Assembly: GCA_022113835.1 (NCBI GenBank)
Contig: JAILWY010000008.1
Location: 2,162,001 to 2,226,000 of the forward strand
DNA from: Atopsyche davidsoni
Taxonomy: Eukaryota > Arthropoda > Insecta > Trichoptera > Hydrobiosidae
DNA length: 64,000 nt
Direction: 5' to 3'
The position numbers and the translations under genes were made by a program. Shown here piece by piece: positions 47,118-57,500 of the stretch; position 1 is the stretch's first letter, and each line of letters begins with the position of its first letter. The notes beneath the pieces are model-generated. The model was not told where the DNA came from. It did not search any database and saw only the letters and a list, made by a program, of their open reading frames with translations.

Positions 47118-48036
47118 ACTTAAATAAAAAAAAAACACCTGTTTTATTAAAATACTGAAAAATTGTTTTCAGGGGCTTTTTCATACTAGTGAAGTCTGAA
47201 GAAGCTCTCGAAAAGCAAATACACTCAAAAATATAAATAAAATCGTAATTTTCTAGCAATTCAGCTAATCATACTTGTTTAAATGTATAGTAAAGGCCAT
47301 CGTTTTCACCTTTCAGGGGGTTTTTCATGCTGTCTGAACTCTGAAAAATCTCTCGATAATTTCTAGCAATTCAGCTGGTTAGCAAGTATTCAGAAATGTG
47401 AAGTATCAATAACTAAACCAGGCTGGTAAAGATGATAATTTTGACGGTATTTTTACGGAATAGCAAAAGTGTCGCGATGGAAGTTTGAATAAATATTTAA
47501 TTGCAATCTAAAGTTGAGTAGATTTAGCTGGAAAGTTGAATTGTGGTTGTAACCACCCCACCCAGGGGGTTGCAGGGGTAATACACGCGGTTTTATGAGC
47601 AAAACATAGCAAGCTTTTATTGCTTAATCATTATCGTGGAGCTTTAACAGGGGTTAATTTTTAGTTCTGTTTTTCAGAGATCGGTTTGCGGTTACAGCGT
47701 CCGTTTTAAATGAGATGTCTTTTTAATCATTGTTGGGGATCGTGTTATTCTTTAAATAAAGTAAAAACAATCAAAGGTGTAACAGACCTTCTAACAAAGT
47801 TTTCTTATACCACGCATAACATTTATCAAAAAAAATTCTTAAAAAAGATTTAACACCTAATAACCTTCTGGCTTATCGAAATAGTGCGAAAACGGAAGTT
47901 TATTTTTATTTGGGTTAATCAGTTAATTTTAAATACTTTACAAGTCAATCAGATCATATCTGATAACTTTTTGGTTTCAGGTCTCGGATGTGAAGTCCGA
48001 ACTCGGAAGTCTTCTGCTTGTAAATTTTATTGTATA

Positions 48037-48480
48037 CGGTGTGACCATTAATTTTTCGGGATTTTTTCGTGAAATTGGAGCTTTATTATAAAAAATTGGT
48101 ACAATATATTCTATTCAAAGTATTTTCACTACTTTTTTCCATCTTTCGGGCAAATTATGGATTCCATCCCAAAAGAAGAGTTCGTCTTTTGAGGCCAAGA
48201 AAGAATCAAGCCAATTTTTGATACCCTGTTCAGAAGTGAAGCGTATTCCAGAAAGGGCATTCTGCATCGATTGAAACAAGTGGTAGTCGGAAGGGGCAAG
48301 GTCTGGGCTATAAGGCGGGTGAGGTAGAACTTCCCATCCACTGTTTTCCAAATAGGTTTTAACCGATTTAGCAACACGTGGCTGAGCATTATCATGATTG
48401 AAAATTTCAGACTCGCGCCTGGTCGCATATTCTGGCCGTTTTTCTGCCAATGCTCAAAGCATTCCTGAAAAAATAACGCA
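48037..48480 (-). mobile_element. Mariner element, 3' half with transposase C-terminus
   Basis: The minus-strand frame 48450-48115 encodes FNHDNAQPRVAKSVKTYLEN, WEVLPHPPYSPDLAPSDYHL and a C-terminal ASKDELFFWDGIHNLPERWK. Both later Asp residues of the DDD triad are present with mariner spacing (34 residues between). The 3' terminus CGGTGTGACCATTAATTTTT follows a TA at 48035-48036. The N-terminal half and 5' terminus are missing. It is unrelated at the termini to the element at 23.2 kb, so it is a different mariner lineage. Confidence 0.88.
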
Positions 48481-48519
48481 AGCTGTGAAAACGAAATGCG
48501 AATTTTCCTTGATTTTTCT

Positions 48520-48760
48520 CATTGGATCTTTTGAAAATGTTTCATTGCGATATCGCTCGGGTCTTCTCGTGTATACTTGGCGAGGTCAGGGGTTGTAAAA
48601 AAGGTATGCAGTTTCCCGTGAAATGAAGGTGCAGTAGTTTTAGTGCCGCTGAAAGAGCCTCGGAGCCTCCGAGGGGCTCGGCTGTAAAACTGAAGGGAAA
48701 CGACGGGCACATGATTTATTCTTATTAGTGGTGAAGCGAAATGCCGCGAGTACTTCAAAA
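48520..48760. other. GC-richer block beside the mariner relic
   Basis: The minus-strand frame reads VSLQFYSRAPRRLRGSFSGT and SFHGKLHTFFTTPDLAKYT. Base composition and an acceptor-like CTTCAG suggest an exon or an unrecognised repeat. No family could be assigned. Confidence 0.25.
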
Positions 48761-48817
48761 ACCTGCTACATTGAAGCCAATATAAGAAAGCTATTTTTTA
48801 TAACGAACGAAGCAGTT

Positions 48818-49030
48818 AATTTTTTCTTGTTGAGGGACAAGGCATTTGATTCGTGAAGATCCATTATTATAATTATAAAAGTACCTTTGTATTTTGCCTT
48901 CACTTTGCGTTTATTAAATTTTTTTGCATTACTAGTTTCGACCCAATACTCTGGGTCATCATCAGATGCATAACTAAACAGTTTAGTTATGCATCTGGTG
49001 AGGTACTTTTATCATTATAATACTATATAT
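48818..49030. repeat. Ribozyme-bearing element, copy at 48.9 kb
   Basis: Shares TTTTTCTTGTTGAGGGACAA and GTGAAGATCCATT with 51585-51640. Contains the hammerhead at 48926-48969. A truncated inverted arm follows (TTAGTTATGCATCTGGTGAG). Confidence 0.8.
48926..48969 (-). ncRNA. Hammerhead ribozyme (type I arrangement, minimal)
   Basis: Read on the minus strand: stem I GCAT, core CTGATGA, T, stem II GACCCA-GAGTAT-TGGGTC, then GAAA, stem III ACTAGT (counting the last A of GAAA), H17 = A, and stem I return ATGC. All conserved core positions are present, and stems I and II pair without mismatch. Stem III is a 6-nt palindrome with no loop, so cleavage would be expected from a dimer, as described for hammerheads of Penelope-like elements and related retroelements. 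Predicted cut: after the A at 48930. No activity can be shown from sequence. Confidence 0.8.
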
Positions 49031-51580
49031 TTATATGTATTTATTGAATTTCAAATTTAAAATCGTTTTCCGCTAGTAAAATGTTTAATTAAGTTCTTTT
49101 TATTTAATTAACTTCACAGAATTTAATTCAAAATTTAATCAAATATTTGTTTTCCGCCCAACGCGCGTCCATTTTAAAATTAAACATCAAATATTCAGGA
49201 TGTTTGATAAAATAATAAAATATTTTATTAGTCTAAATTATATTTTATAAATACATTAGATATAAAATAATATAGCTACTATCCAAAGCACATATTTTGC
49301 TATGCATTTTATATATCTATTTCTACGTTTCAAGCGTGTTTCTAAATTTATTATTATTTTATAAATGCACCCGTTGCATAATGAAATCTACAATACCGCA
49401 TCTTTTGCTGTGCATTTTATAGACATGAAGTCAAAACTTGACATACATAAGGTATTTAAATATATATTTTTTACACGTTTCTAAAAGCTTTTGATTAAGT
49501 GAGTTTATATGAAATAAATAATCCAAGTATTTTATAAATATAGTACATTAGCTGCAAAACAAAAACGATAGCTATAAATCTTTTTTTGTGCATTTCATAG
49601 ACTCCTTGAGAGTCGAAGACATTTAATATAAAAAAAAATTTTTTTTTTGAAGGCTTGTATCCGAAAGCTATGAAAAGCTTGTATGAAATAAAGTATTCAA
49701 TTGTTCCCAGTTGTATTTTATAAATATACCATAGCAAAAAAAGGAGCTGTGCATTTAATAGAGCCTTGGGGAGTCGAGTCAGAGGGTTTTCGCCGACACG
49801 AGGAGGTTCTGCGGGCAAAAGTAGGGGTTTGAATGTTTCATAGTGCACTTTGAGAGGGATTTTACAAATAAAATAATATCTTTAGAGTGCACCTGCTATG
49901 AGACGAGCGATTTTGTTTGTCCACCCTCTGCTAACTCGTGGAAAATGTTTTCAACGACCGCTTCTTTGCGAAACTTTTGAATAATAATTTGTGCTTGCAA
50001 AATAGTATCTCCTAGATAGAATTGTCTTCTTCTTCGAGTGCTTTTCTTCAGATAAAGTTTGTGAAAAATTCATTGAATGCCCCTTTATCCATAGATTTTT
50101 TTTGTACAATTGGCTATAGTAGGTTATATTTATGTATTCGAAAAATATGGCCAAAATATGAGACCTTACGCTTTTTTATCATCGTCATATCGATAGCGAT
50201 AGAAACGCTTTATAAACGTAAATTGATATAAAATATATTATTTTAACTTAAGGTCATCCATAAAATGAAATTCCACTAAATATTCAAAGACTTACAAAAC
50301 GACGAGTATTTAAATTATATTTAAAAAACATGTCGATTTCATCGCCTTTATATTTCAAAATTAATTTTTCGAGATAAGATATTTTTCGCTGAAAAGCTTA
50401 TAAGAATTCATTTCAGACTGAATATCTTTGACGGATCTATATTATAAAAATTAAACCAGTTAATTTATGTTAATTTTGGGTAATTTAGTCATGACTTCAA
50501 TTATTACTCGGGATCCCCGGGCAGCGGCTTCTTAGCCGCTTTCGAAAGAATAAAGATTAAATAAAAACTCATAAAGAGAAAAGCTACAAATTTAATAATG
50601 GCGACCAATTTACATTTCTTCTCATTCATCTTTTGTTAGAAATGACGATTCGCGAGAGGCGTTTAATTAAAATATTCAGTAAATTCAAATCGCGGCTTAT
50701 CCGCCATTTTGCCGGCGAGTGCGATTGTCGATTGTTTCCCTCGCCGTTGTTTGTTTCAGGATTCGACTGAAACTGAAATAAATTCGAGTACTGCTCGGAG
50801 TTGGTTTGTCGGGACATGCCTTTTAAATTGATTGCCGTAGTGAATAAAATTTGTCAAATGATGAATATTTTTAGCTCAAACGCTGTTGGTATCCAAATTT
50901 ACACTTTTACTTTTATATTGCATTTTGAACCAAAATTATATTCATTCATTTTATTTTATTCATTCAAATTATATTCAATTTTTTCTGGTTTGATACGTTT
51001 CTGGAGTTTTACATATGAGCGCGAATCGTGCTATTGTTTCTTTTGTCTGTCGTAGAAAGAATATAAAATCCAAGTGGCAGAGCTTTGATAGAAAAATATG
51101 GTATAATAATGCAACTGAACAGCAGCAATACGTTTTCGTTTCATTAAATAATAAAACTATGTAGAAGGACAAGTATCTTAACATTTACTTGAGAAAACCA
51201 TGAACGGACAAAGATGGTCAATACCCTTCTCTGATGGGAGGCACATGAAAAATAAAATATATATGCACTACAATTAATTTATACTTTAGTGTTATACTAT
51301 GCAAATCTAAATACATTCAATAAATAATTGATTTAAAAAAATGTATATACGTCAAAAAACAGCTGCTTTGTTATTTCATCACTATAAAATAAAAAAATAG
51401 AGCCTTCAAAGTATTAGCCGTAGTGGTTTTGTAATGATGGTGATATTGGAAATAGCAGCATCACTATTCGGCAAAACAGTATTAATAAACGTTTTCTAAA
51501 TAAAACGCCTTTTATTTCAAAGAAACTGCTCAAGTGACGTCATAGAATATAAATATATTTTGACACTTCTTTAAATTGTA
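49031..51580. other. Intergenic, no gene recognised
   Basis: AT-rich. Several imperfect repeats mention TTTATAGAC, GTGCATTT and GAGTC around 49300-49800 (GCATTTTATAGACATG, GCATTTCATAGACTCC, GCATTTAATAGAGCCT), spaced by about 150-200 bp. A copy of the 25.0-kb repeat lies at 51110-51260. ORFs here are short and low-complexity. Confidence 0.45.
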
Positions 51581-51584
51581 TATA

Positions 51585-51845
51585 AATATTTTCTCTTGTT
51601 GAGGGACAAGGCATTTGTTTGGTGAAGATCCATTTTTTTTTATTAATAATATGGGTAACTTTTTATACTTTCTTCGGGTTGAGTTTATTTTAGTTTTAGC
51701 ATGACTAGTTTCAACCAACAGACTTGGTCATCATCAGATGCAGTTTTGTTCTGCATCATCATCTCAAAATAGTCATGCTAAAACTAAAATAAGCTCAACG
51801 TGAAGAAATTATAAAAAGTTACCCATATGATTAATACATATTTTC
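51585..51845. repeat. Ribozyme-bearing palindromic element, copy at 51.7 kb
   Basis: The left module TTGTTGAGGGACAAGGCATT matches 48.8 kb. Two inverted arms share TTTATTTTAGTTTTAGCATG and its complement. The left arm has an intact hammerhead on the minus strand (51699-51741). The right arm (51754-51780) keeps GCAT and AATAGTCATGC but has lost stem II. Confidence 0.82.
51699..51741 (-). ncRNA. Hammerhead ribozyme, second locus
   Basis: Minus strand: GCAT, CTGATGA, T, stem II GACCAA-GTCTG-TTGGTT (one G-U pair), GAAA, palindromic ACTAGT, H17 = C, ATGC. Stem I GCAT/ATGC pairs fully. The stem II sequence and loop differ from the 48.9-kb copy while pairing is kept, which is the covariation expected of a selected RNA. 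The cut is predicted after the C at 51703. Orientation and neighbours match the other locus. Confidence 0.8.
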
Positions 51846-53210
51846 TACTAATATAAAATATTGATTGTATACAATCTATTATTCAAGGATAAAAATCAAG
51901 TATTGTTTAAAAAAAAATATATATATATATATGTCTATGTGTTTGTATATGACATTTTAAGTTTGATTTTTTTGTAATGTTGGGGTTCGTTAGCTGTTGA
52001 TTTTTAAGCGGTCTCCGAGGTAATAAAAGTTGAGAGATATTTCAATCCATCCAGGGATGGACAGCTGAGCTGATCTTCATTCATAAGCCTCCGACGGAGT
52101 GATTCGTCTGGGGGTAAAATAAGGGGGTGGGCGCCTCGGGGGATGATCACCCCACAGCTCTGCTCATTTCAGGCTAGAATTGGAAATTGAAAACAACAAC
52201 CCATATTAAAATTACTTCAAGAATTCACTCTACTTGCAATATCCATTTCGTGTCTTTTGAGGAGTCACTACAAAAATGTAAATATATAATATCCTAGCCA
52301 TCAGGCTTATCCTTTATGTTTATTTAAATATACAAAAAAGCTTAGTCTGTGTAGTCATACACAGATAATTTGCAATAATATTGCTGCGTATAAATTTTGT
52401 TATTAGATTGGTATGGTAACATTTTTGAATGCGATTTATTTGTATGTGTAATTGATCAAATGAAGTGACATTATTTGTGATATTTAAACAACAGCAAAAA
52501 AAAACCAAATGGCAAGGAGAATGCGATATTTTTAGAACCTGGACTGAATGTCTGAAAAAGTTCCTAATAAGCAAAAGTGGATACAAGTAAAATGTATCGT
52601 AGTCTTCTTGCCGTTTGATTTTTTTTATTTAAGTTGTTGAATTGTGGACAATTGCTGTTTATTTATATTTGTACTTATGGTTACTACATTATATAGTTTG
52701 TTTTTAAAAATTTCTTAGTTATTCCATAAAAAAAAACACTTCTGAACTAGTCGGTACATTCAGATAATTTTAGTAATTCAATAAAAAAATTCTGCAAATC
52801 GTATGGTATTAAAGTTGTATTATCTACGAAAATTAAAATAAAGATAAAATCTAATATAGACCTCGGTAAAGAAGTCTATATCAGGTTTTTGATTATTTTC
52901 TCCCAATAAGGCCCTGCTTTTCTTACATTTAATGCGTGAGCACGTCCTTAGCGTGGTCGATTCAATTAGACCTGAAAGAAGTGGTCAAAGCAAATTACCG
53001 TAGCAACCCTGCTTTTTTATTTACCGATCGTTTCATTCGACACTTATTCGAGATGACTTAAATACTTAGAACGTATTTAAAAATAATTTTCTCATCCCTT
53101 ATATATTTCATATTCATCTCCAATAAATGAGCAAACAAAACTTTTTTCAATGAAAAGAGGGATGATGGTGTTCCTGAAAACGATCGTAGTACTGACACTG
53201 GTTATGTATT
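51846..53210. other. Intergenic, no gene recognised
   Basis: AT-rich apart from a GC-richer patch at about 52010-52160 (TCCGACGGAGTGATTCGTCT) with no readable product. Confidence 0.45.
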
Positions 53211-53228
53211 CTTTTTAACAAATATTAA

Positions 53229-53330
53229 AGCATTTCAATATTTTTGACAGAGGGTACTTGGTGAAATTCCATTTTAATATTTTTGAATAAAATACTTGAG
53301 TGATTTTCCCACTTTTTAATCTGGGTAAAA
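53229..53330. repeat. Flank-only copy of the palindromic family
   Basis: Contains GACAGAGGGTACTTGGTGAA, ATTCCATTTTAATATTTTTG and AAAATACTTGAGTGATTTTC, the outer flank of the 37.7 and 55.1 kb copies, without the ribozyme-like core. Confidence 0.75.
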
Positions 53331-53979
53331 AAACAGCAAGGCAAGTAAATGCAATCGATTTGGAGGCAAAATGTAATAACTCCGGGGAAAACTCTAAAAG
53401 GAAAGTATTAAATTGCAGGGAAACTTCGTTGCAACTGCATCTTGCAGGAGATGGATGCGCCGGCGGATGCAAGTTTTGGGTTCATTTTTCTATATAAATG
53501 CAAATTCAGCCCAGCGGCTTAATCATCTTCTCTCCAACTTGTAATAAAATTTCAGCTGCGACTCGCCTCATGCAATCAGTTCAATTAGCCGGTGTTGTTT
53601 CATACGAAATAGTTTTATTTACACAATAATTGAATTGCAAATATCTAGACTGCCTCGTGTAAAAGTATATTAAAAAAAACCAATCTATAATAATAATATC
53701 CATTGTGTGTATGTATGTTTCATTTTTTGGTTCTCTATAGAATATCTTAAAAGTATCTTTGTGCCGAATTTCAAGACGATAGGATAATATTTTCATTCAT
53801 AAAATAATTTAATAAAAGTATAAAATATGCTTCATGTACGAATTATAGAACTTTTACTAAAAAACAAATTTTGATGCTTCATATGAATTTCCAGTTTATG
53901 TCAGCTTGACACAAGTACCAGTTTTATTTTTTCATCAAAATTGCGATAGAAATTATCAATCACATCATTAATAACTCAA

Positions 53980-54390
53980 ATGCCTCGATTCTGCAATGCT
54001 TTACATTTTCAAGCAGAAAAACCATCAGATGGAAAGTTCAACGATTGCTGTCACAAAGGTAAAGTGAAACTACCAGCAAAGCCTATTTCCCCAGTCTTTT
54101 TAAAGGATATTATGTCAAATCCAAAAAATATTTATAATGGAAATTTCAAAAGAAAAATAAGATCATACAACAGTATATCTTTTGCATCAATAGGAGATAA
54201 ATTAGCAGGTCCAGTGGCAGGTTCAATGTTCAAGGCCAAATATATCACAAAACATCGCATCTTCATCCAACTGATGGTACAAAATGAAAGCAAATATTCA
54301 TCTACACATTCATTCATACACTATTGCATCGTTCATCGAATACGTCATTCTGTGACAGGCAACATTTCTAGTATACATATAAATATATAA
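53980..54390 (+). pseudogene. Helitron N-terminal (helicase-like) protein fragment
   Basis: The 136-codon frame reads CNALHFQAEKPSDGKFNDCC, HKGKVKLPAKPISPVFLKDI, then KIRSYNSISFASIGDK and a decayed end. The order of Cys-rich CNALHF...CCHKGKV, Leu/Pro linker and R.YN...F.S.G is that of the Helitron_like_N region in Rep/helicase proteins of rolling-circle transposons. No Rep or helicase domains follow and the C-terminal part is scrambled, so it is a fragment. It lies just beyond the 3' end of the GNAT gene on the opposite strand. Confidence 0.8.
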
Positions 54391-54514
54391 ATGTATGCTT
54401 TCAAACACTGTGTTTATTAATAGATTTATTTTTACAAATGTTCACAATATATATTTTTTTATTATTATAAGATTAGTGTTGAAAGTGAGTAATTGAAAAT
54501 ATAAAATTATTGAA

Positions 54515-57500
54515 TCACATTTTTTCGTCTGCTTCCTCGTCGTTCTCGTTCTTCAGGTCTTCTTCCTCGACTTCCGTCTCCTCCGCCCTCAGGGACTCGG
54601 GCGTGGTCCTCACGGCCATGACCGTGGCGCCGTAGTTCCCCGACCCCGGATCCGGGAAGACCTGCTGCTTCTCCTCGTTGGTGTACTGCTGGTAGTAGAT
54701 CTGCTCGAGCCGCACCATGCCCTGCGAGGAGGCGGCCTCCTGGCTGATGCCGCTGGTGAAGATGCCCATCACCACGGAGATGCCGGCTGAAAACGCCGCC
54801 TTCTTGCAGCAGAATATCATCTTCTTGTAAAATCCTGAAAATGAAACGATACCCAAAAAATCGATCACTTTGTGGCTTGGCGTAAAGTAAAGTTGCAATC
54901 TAGGTACAATAAGATTTTTTTACCTTTATATATAGGGTGTCCCAAAATTGAGCATATATATTCTAAGTAAATGAGTAAAAGTAAAGTAAAGCACTTGAGT
55001 GATTTTCCACATGACTCTATATGATAATGCCAACGTCAAAAGTTGGCGAAACCGGTCACAAATAAACATGTGGAAAATCACTCAAGTATTTTACTCAAAA
55101 ATATTAAAATGGAATCCCACCAAGTACTCTCTGTCAAAAATATTCAAATTAGACCTAAAATTTTTGAACTGATTTGTAAAATTATCTCGTTATAACTATC
55201 AATCCCGCCTATGGTATTCTGGGACCAAAAAACGAGCAAATTTTACCGCTTTTGATGGTACCGCGAGTTTCGAAGCACGCGTATGACACGGTGTGCATAA
55301 ATATCCATTGTTCAGAGTGAAGGCGATGTGAGATGTTGCATTGACGCGATCTGTTCTGCACAAGTTATAATTGCGGCGCGAGACTGCAGTCAGAGGCGGA
55401 GAGCACAATGCGAGATGAGTCAATGCGGCGTCCTGAAGTGGCGCTGAAACCCACACATCGCTGGAGTACTACATATTATTTCAAAGTTGGAGCGGCTGTT
55501 GAGGCGCCGTCGAGGCACTACGAACAAATCAAACACAGCCACTTGAGATATATATATATATATATATATAAATATGTGTGAAAATGGCCCTGCAAGGGGT
55601 CGATGACAGTGAAAAATTAAATTGTGGGTCCACGAGCTGTAAATGGGGGTCTACGAGAGTGGATCCCATTTAAGCAGGCCATCACCAAAATACCACAGTG
55701 GATTATCAATCCATAAATCGGAAGTCATACTACAAGAGAACTGATTGGAATAAGCACTAATGAAGAACTGAAGGTACAGTTTAGAAAGGGATGTCAGGAA
55801 TTTAGGCTACAAAAAGACATACCTGCTATTTATCCTGCATTATAGACTATCGCAAGAAGGATTTTCATAGCTTTACCACCTCATGAAAAGGGGTTTTTTT
55901 GAGTGCGGTTGCCAACCTTCTTACAAAAAAAAGAAATAGATTGGAAATCACTGGACGTGGAGATTTAAGGTTAAATCTGGCTTATTTGAAGCCAAATATT
56001 GAAAATTTGCTATCAAAGCATCAGACCCATCAGGGCTATTCAAATTATTGATTTTTTTTGTGAATGTTCCTATATTTGGATTTTGTGTGTTTTTATATCT
56101 ATCATAACCTAACCTAACCCTGAAATTTTGCTGGATATTCACCAAATGCTATGTCGTCTCAATTCTCCTTTATGGAATCGAAGCTTAGACACCCAAGACA
56201 AGTACTATGCACTAATGAGAGAGTGCGCAAAGAAAGCGAACTCTTGACGTTGGTAAAGGAAGCGGAAGTTCTCATATTTTGGCCACATTTTTCCTAACAA
56301 TTAATATAGCATCCTCCGGGTGATTGTCCGAGGAAAAATCTATGGAAAAAGAGGCAGTGGAAGGAGAAAGTTCACGTGGATGAGGAATTTGCGCCAGTGG
56401 CTGATTGGTGATTAGGGATATGTTCGTGGAAATGGTCGCCAACCTCCTATAAGAGGCATCAGAAAAATAAGATATATGCATGCATATATTATTATTGTAG
56501 TGTACCTGAAGAAAGGGGCAGTATTTGTACATAATTATAGAAAAATAAACAATGCTATAGTATACAAAATCAAAGACTATTATGGTATTTTTAAAATATG
56601 CGCTTTCACCTACCCCCCCCCCCCATGACTTGTGGTTACATTTTTTCTTCAGAAAATTAGAAACTACCCCAAAGCTTAAGGGTATATCCTTGTAAACCTT
56701 TTAAGCATCGTTACAGCTCAATTAAAAAATAATTGTTTTACTTACAATTCTGCAATGTAAATTTTTAAGGGCGCAACCACAATTAGAATCGAAATACCTG
56801 TGATTTTTTTTTTATCATATCAAATTGAAATTTATTTAAATAAATATTTGCAAGTGTGAGTTTCATGTGATATGATCATGGATCGTAAGTTCATAAATGC
56901 ACTACGACAAAGTTTCATGATGGAGCATAATTCAACCGTGATATATATCGAAACTACTTTACCACAATATCTGAGAATAATTTAGGTCCTCGGTCAAGTG
57001 ATTTCAACAGTTTCTGAAGACTGCAGTCCCCTTGGATCTGGGAGGAGAGATATCTAAGATGTGGCTATTAAATCGTGGATAACTGTGCATATCTAGTGTT
57101 AATTCCATTATCTTAATATTGATATAAATTGTTCAAACAAATTAATATCTCGATAAACTGATATTTTTTTAAAATTTTACTGTGTTTTCGAGCTGATACA
57201 TTGTGGCCAAAAAGTATCATCTAATTTATATACACATTGATTGAGGACTTTCGTATATATTGTAAAAATAATCTTTTAGTCAATATAGTAGATAGAGAGT
57301 AAAAAAATCTGTTTTTGCAAAATTTCAAAAAGCTATAGGAAGCAACTGTATATTCTTAATATATTCGCAATTCAGTAATCATTACCACGCATAGATTGCA
57401 AAAACGCAATGCATGCAAACCTTTTCACTTATTTAAGTAATGTTCAAAGTATCCCACAAAATATAATATATAGCTTGTAAATTTTAAATGTGAAAAAAAT

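Larger units (their letters stand above)
44403..48036. other. Intergenic, upstream of the MARCH gene
   Basis: Should include the MARCH promoter; AT-rich, no CpG block. Recognised contents are the interrupted SINE at 46363-47117 and a diverged tandem duplication at about 47170-47280 and 47315-47395, sharing TTTCTAGCAATTCAGCT and AGGGGSTTTTTCAT. No gene recognised. Confidence 0.5.

Noticed and set aside
56106..56120. Interstitial telomere as evidence of a chromosome fusion
   Set aside because: Only about three CCTAA units; far too short to support it.
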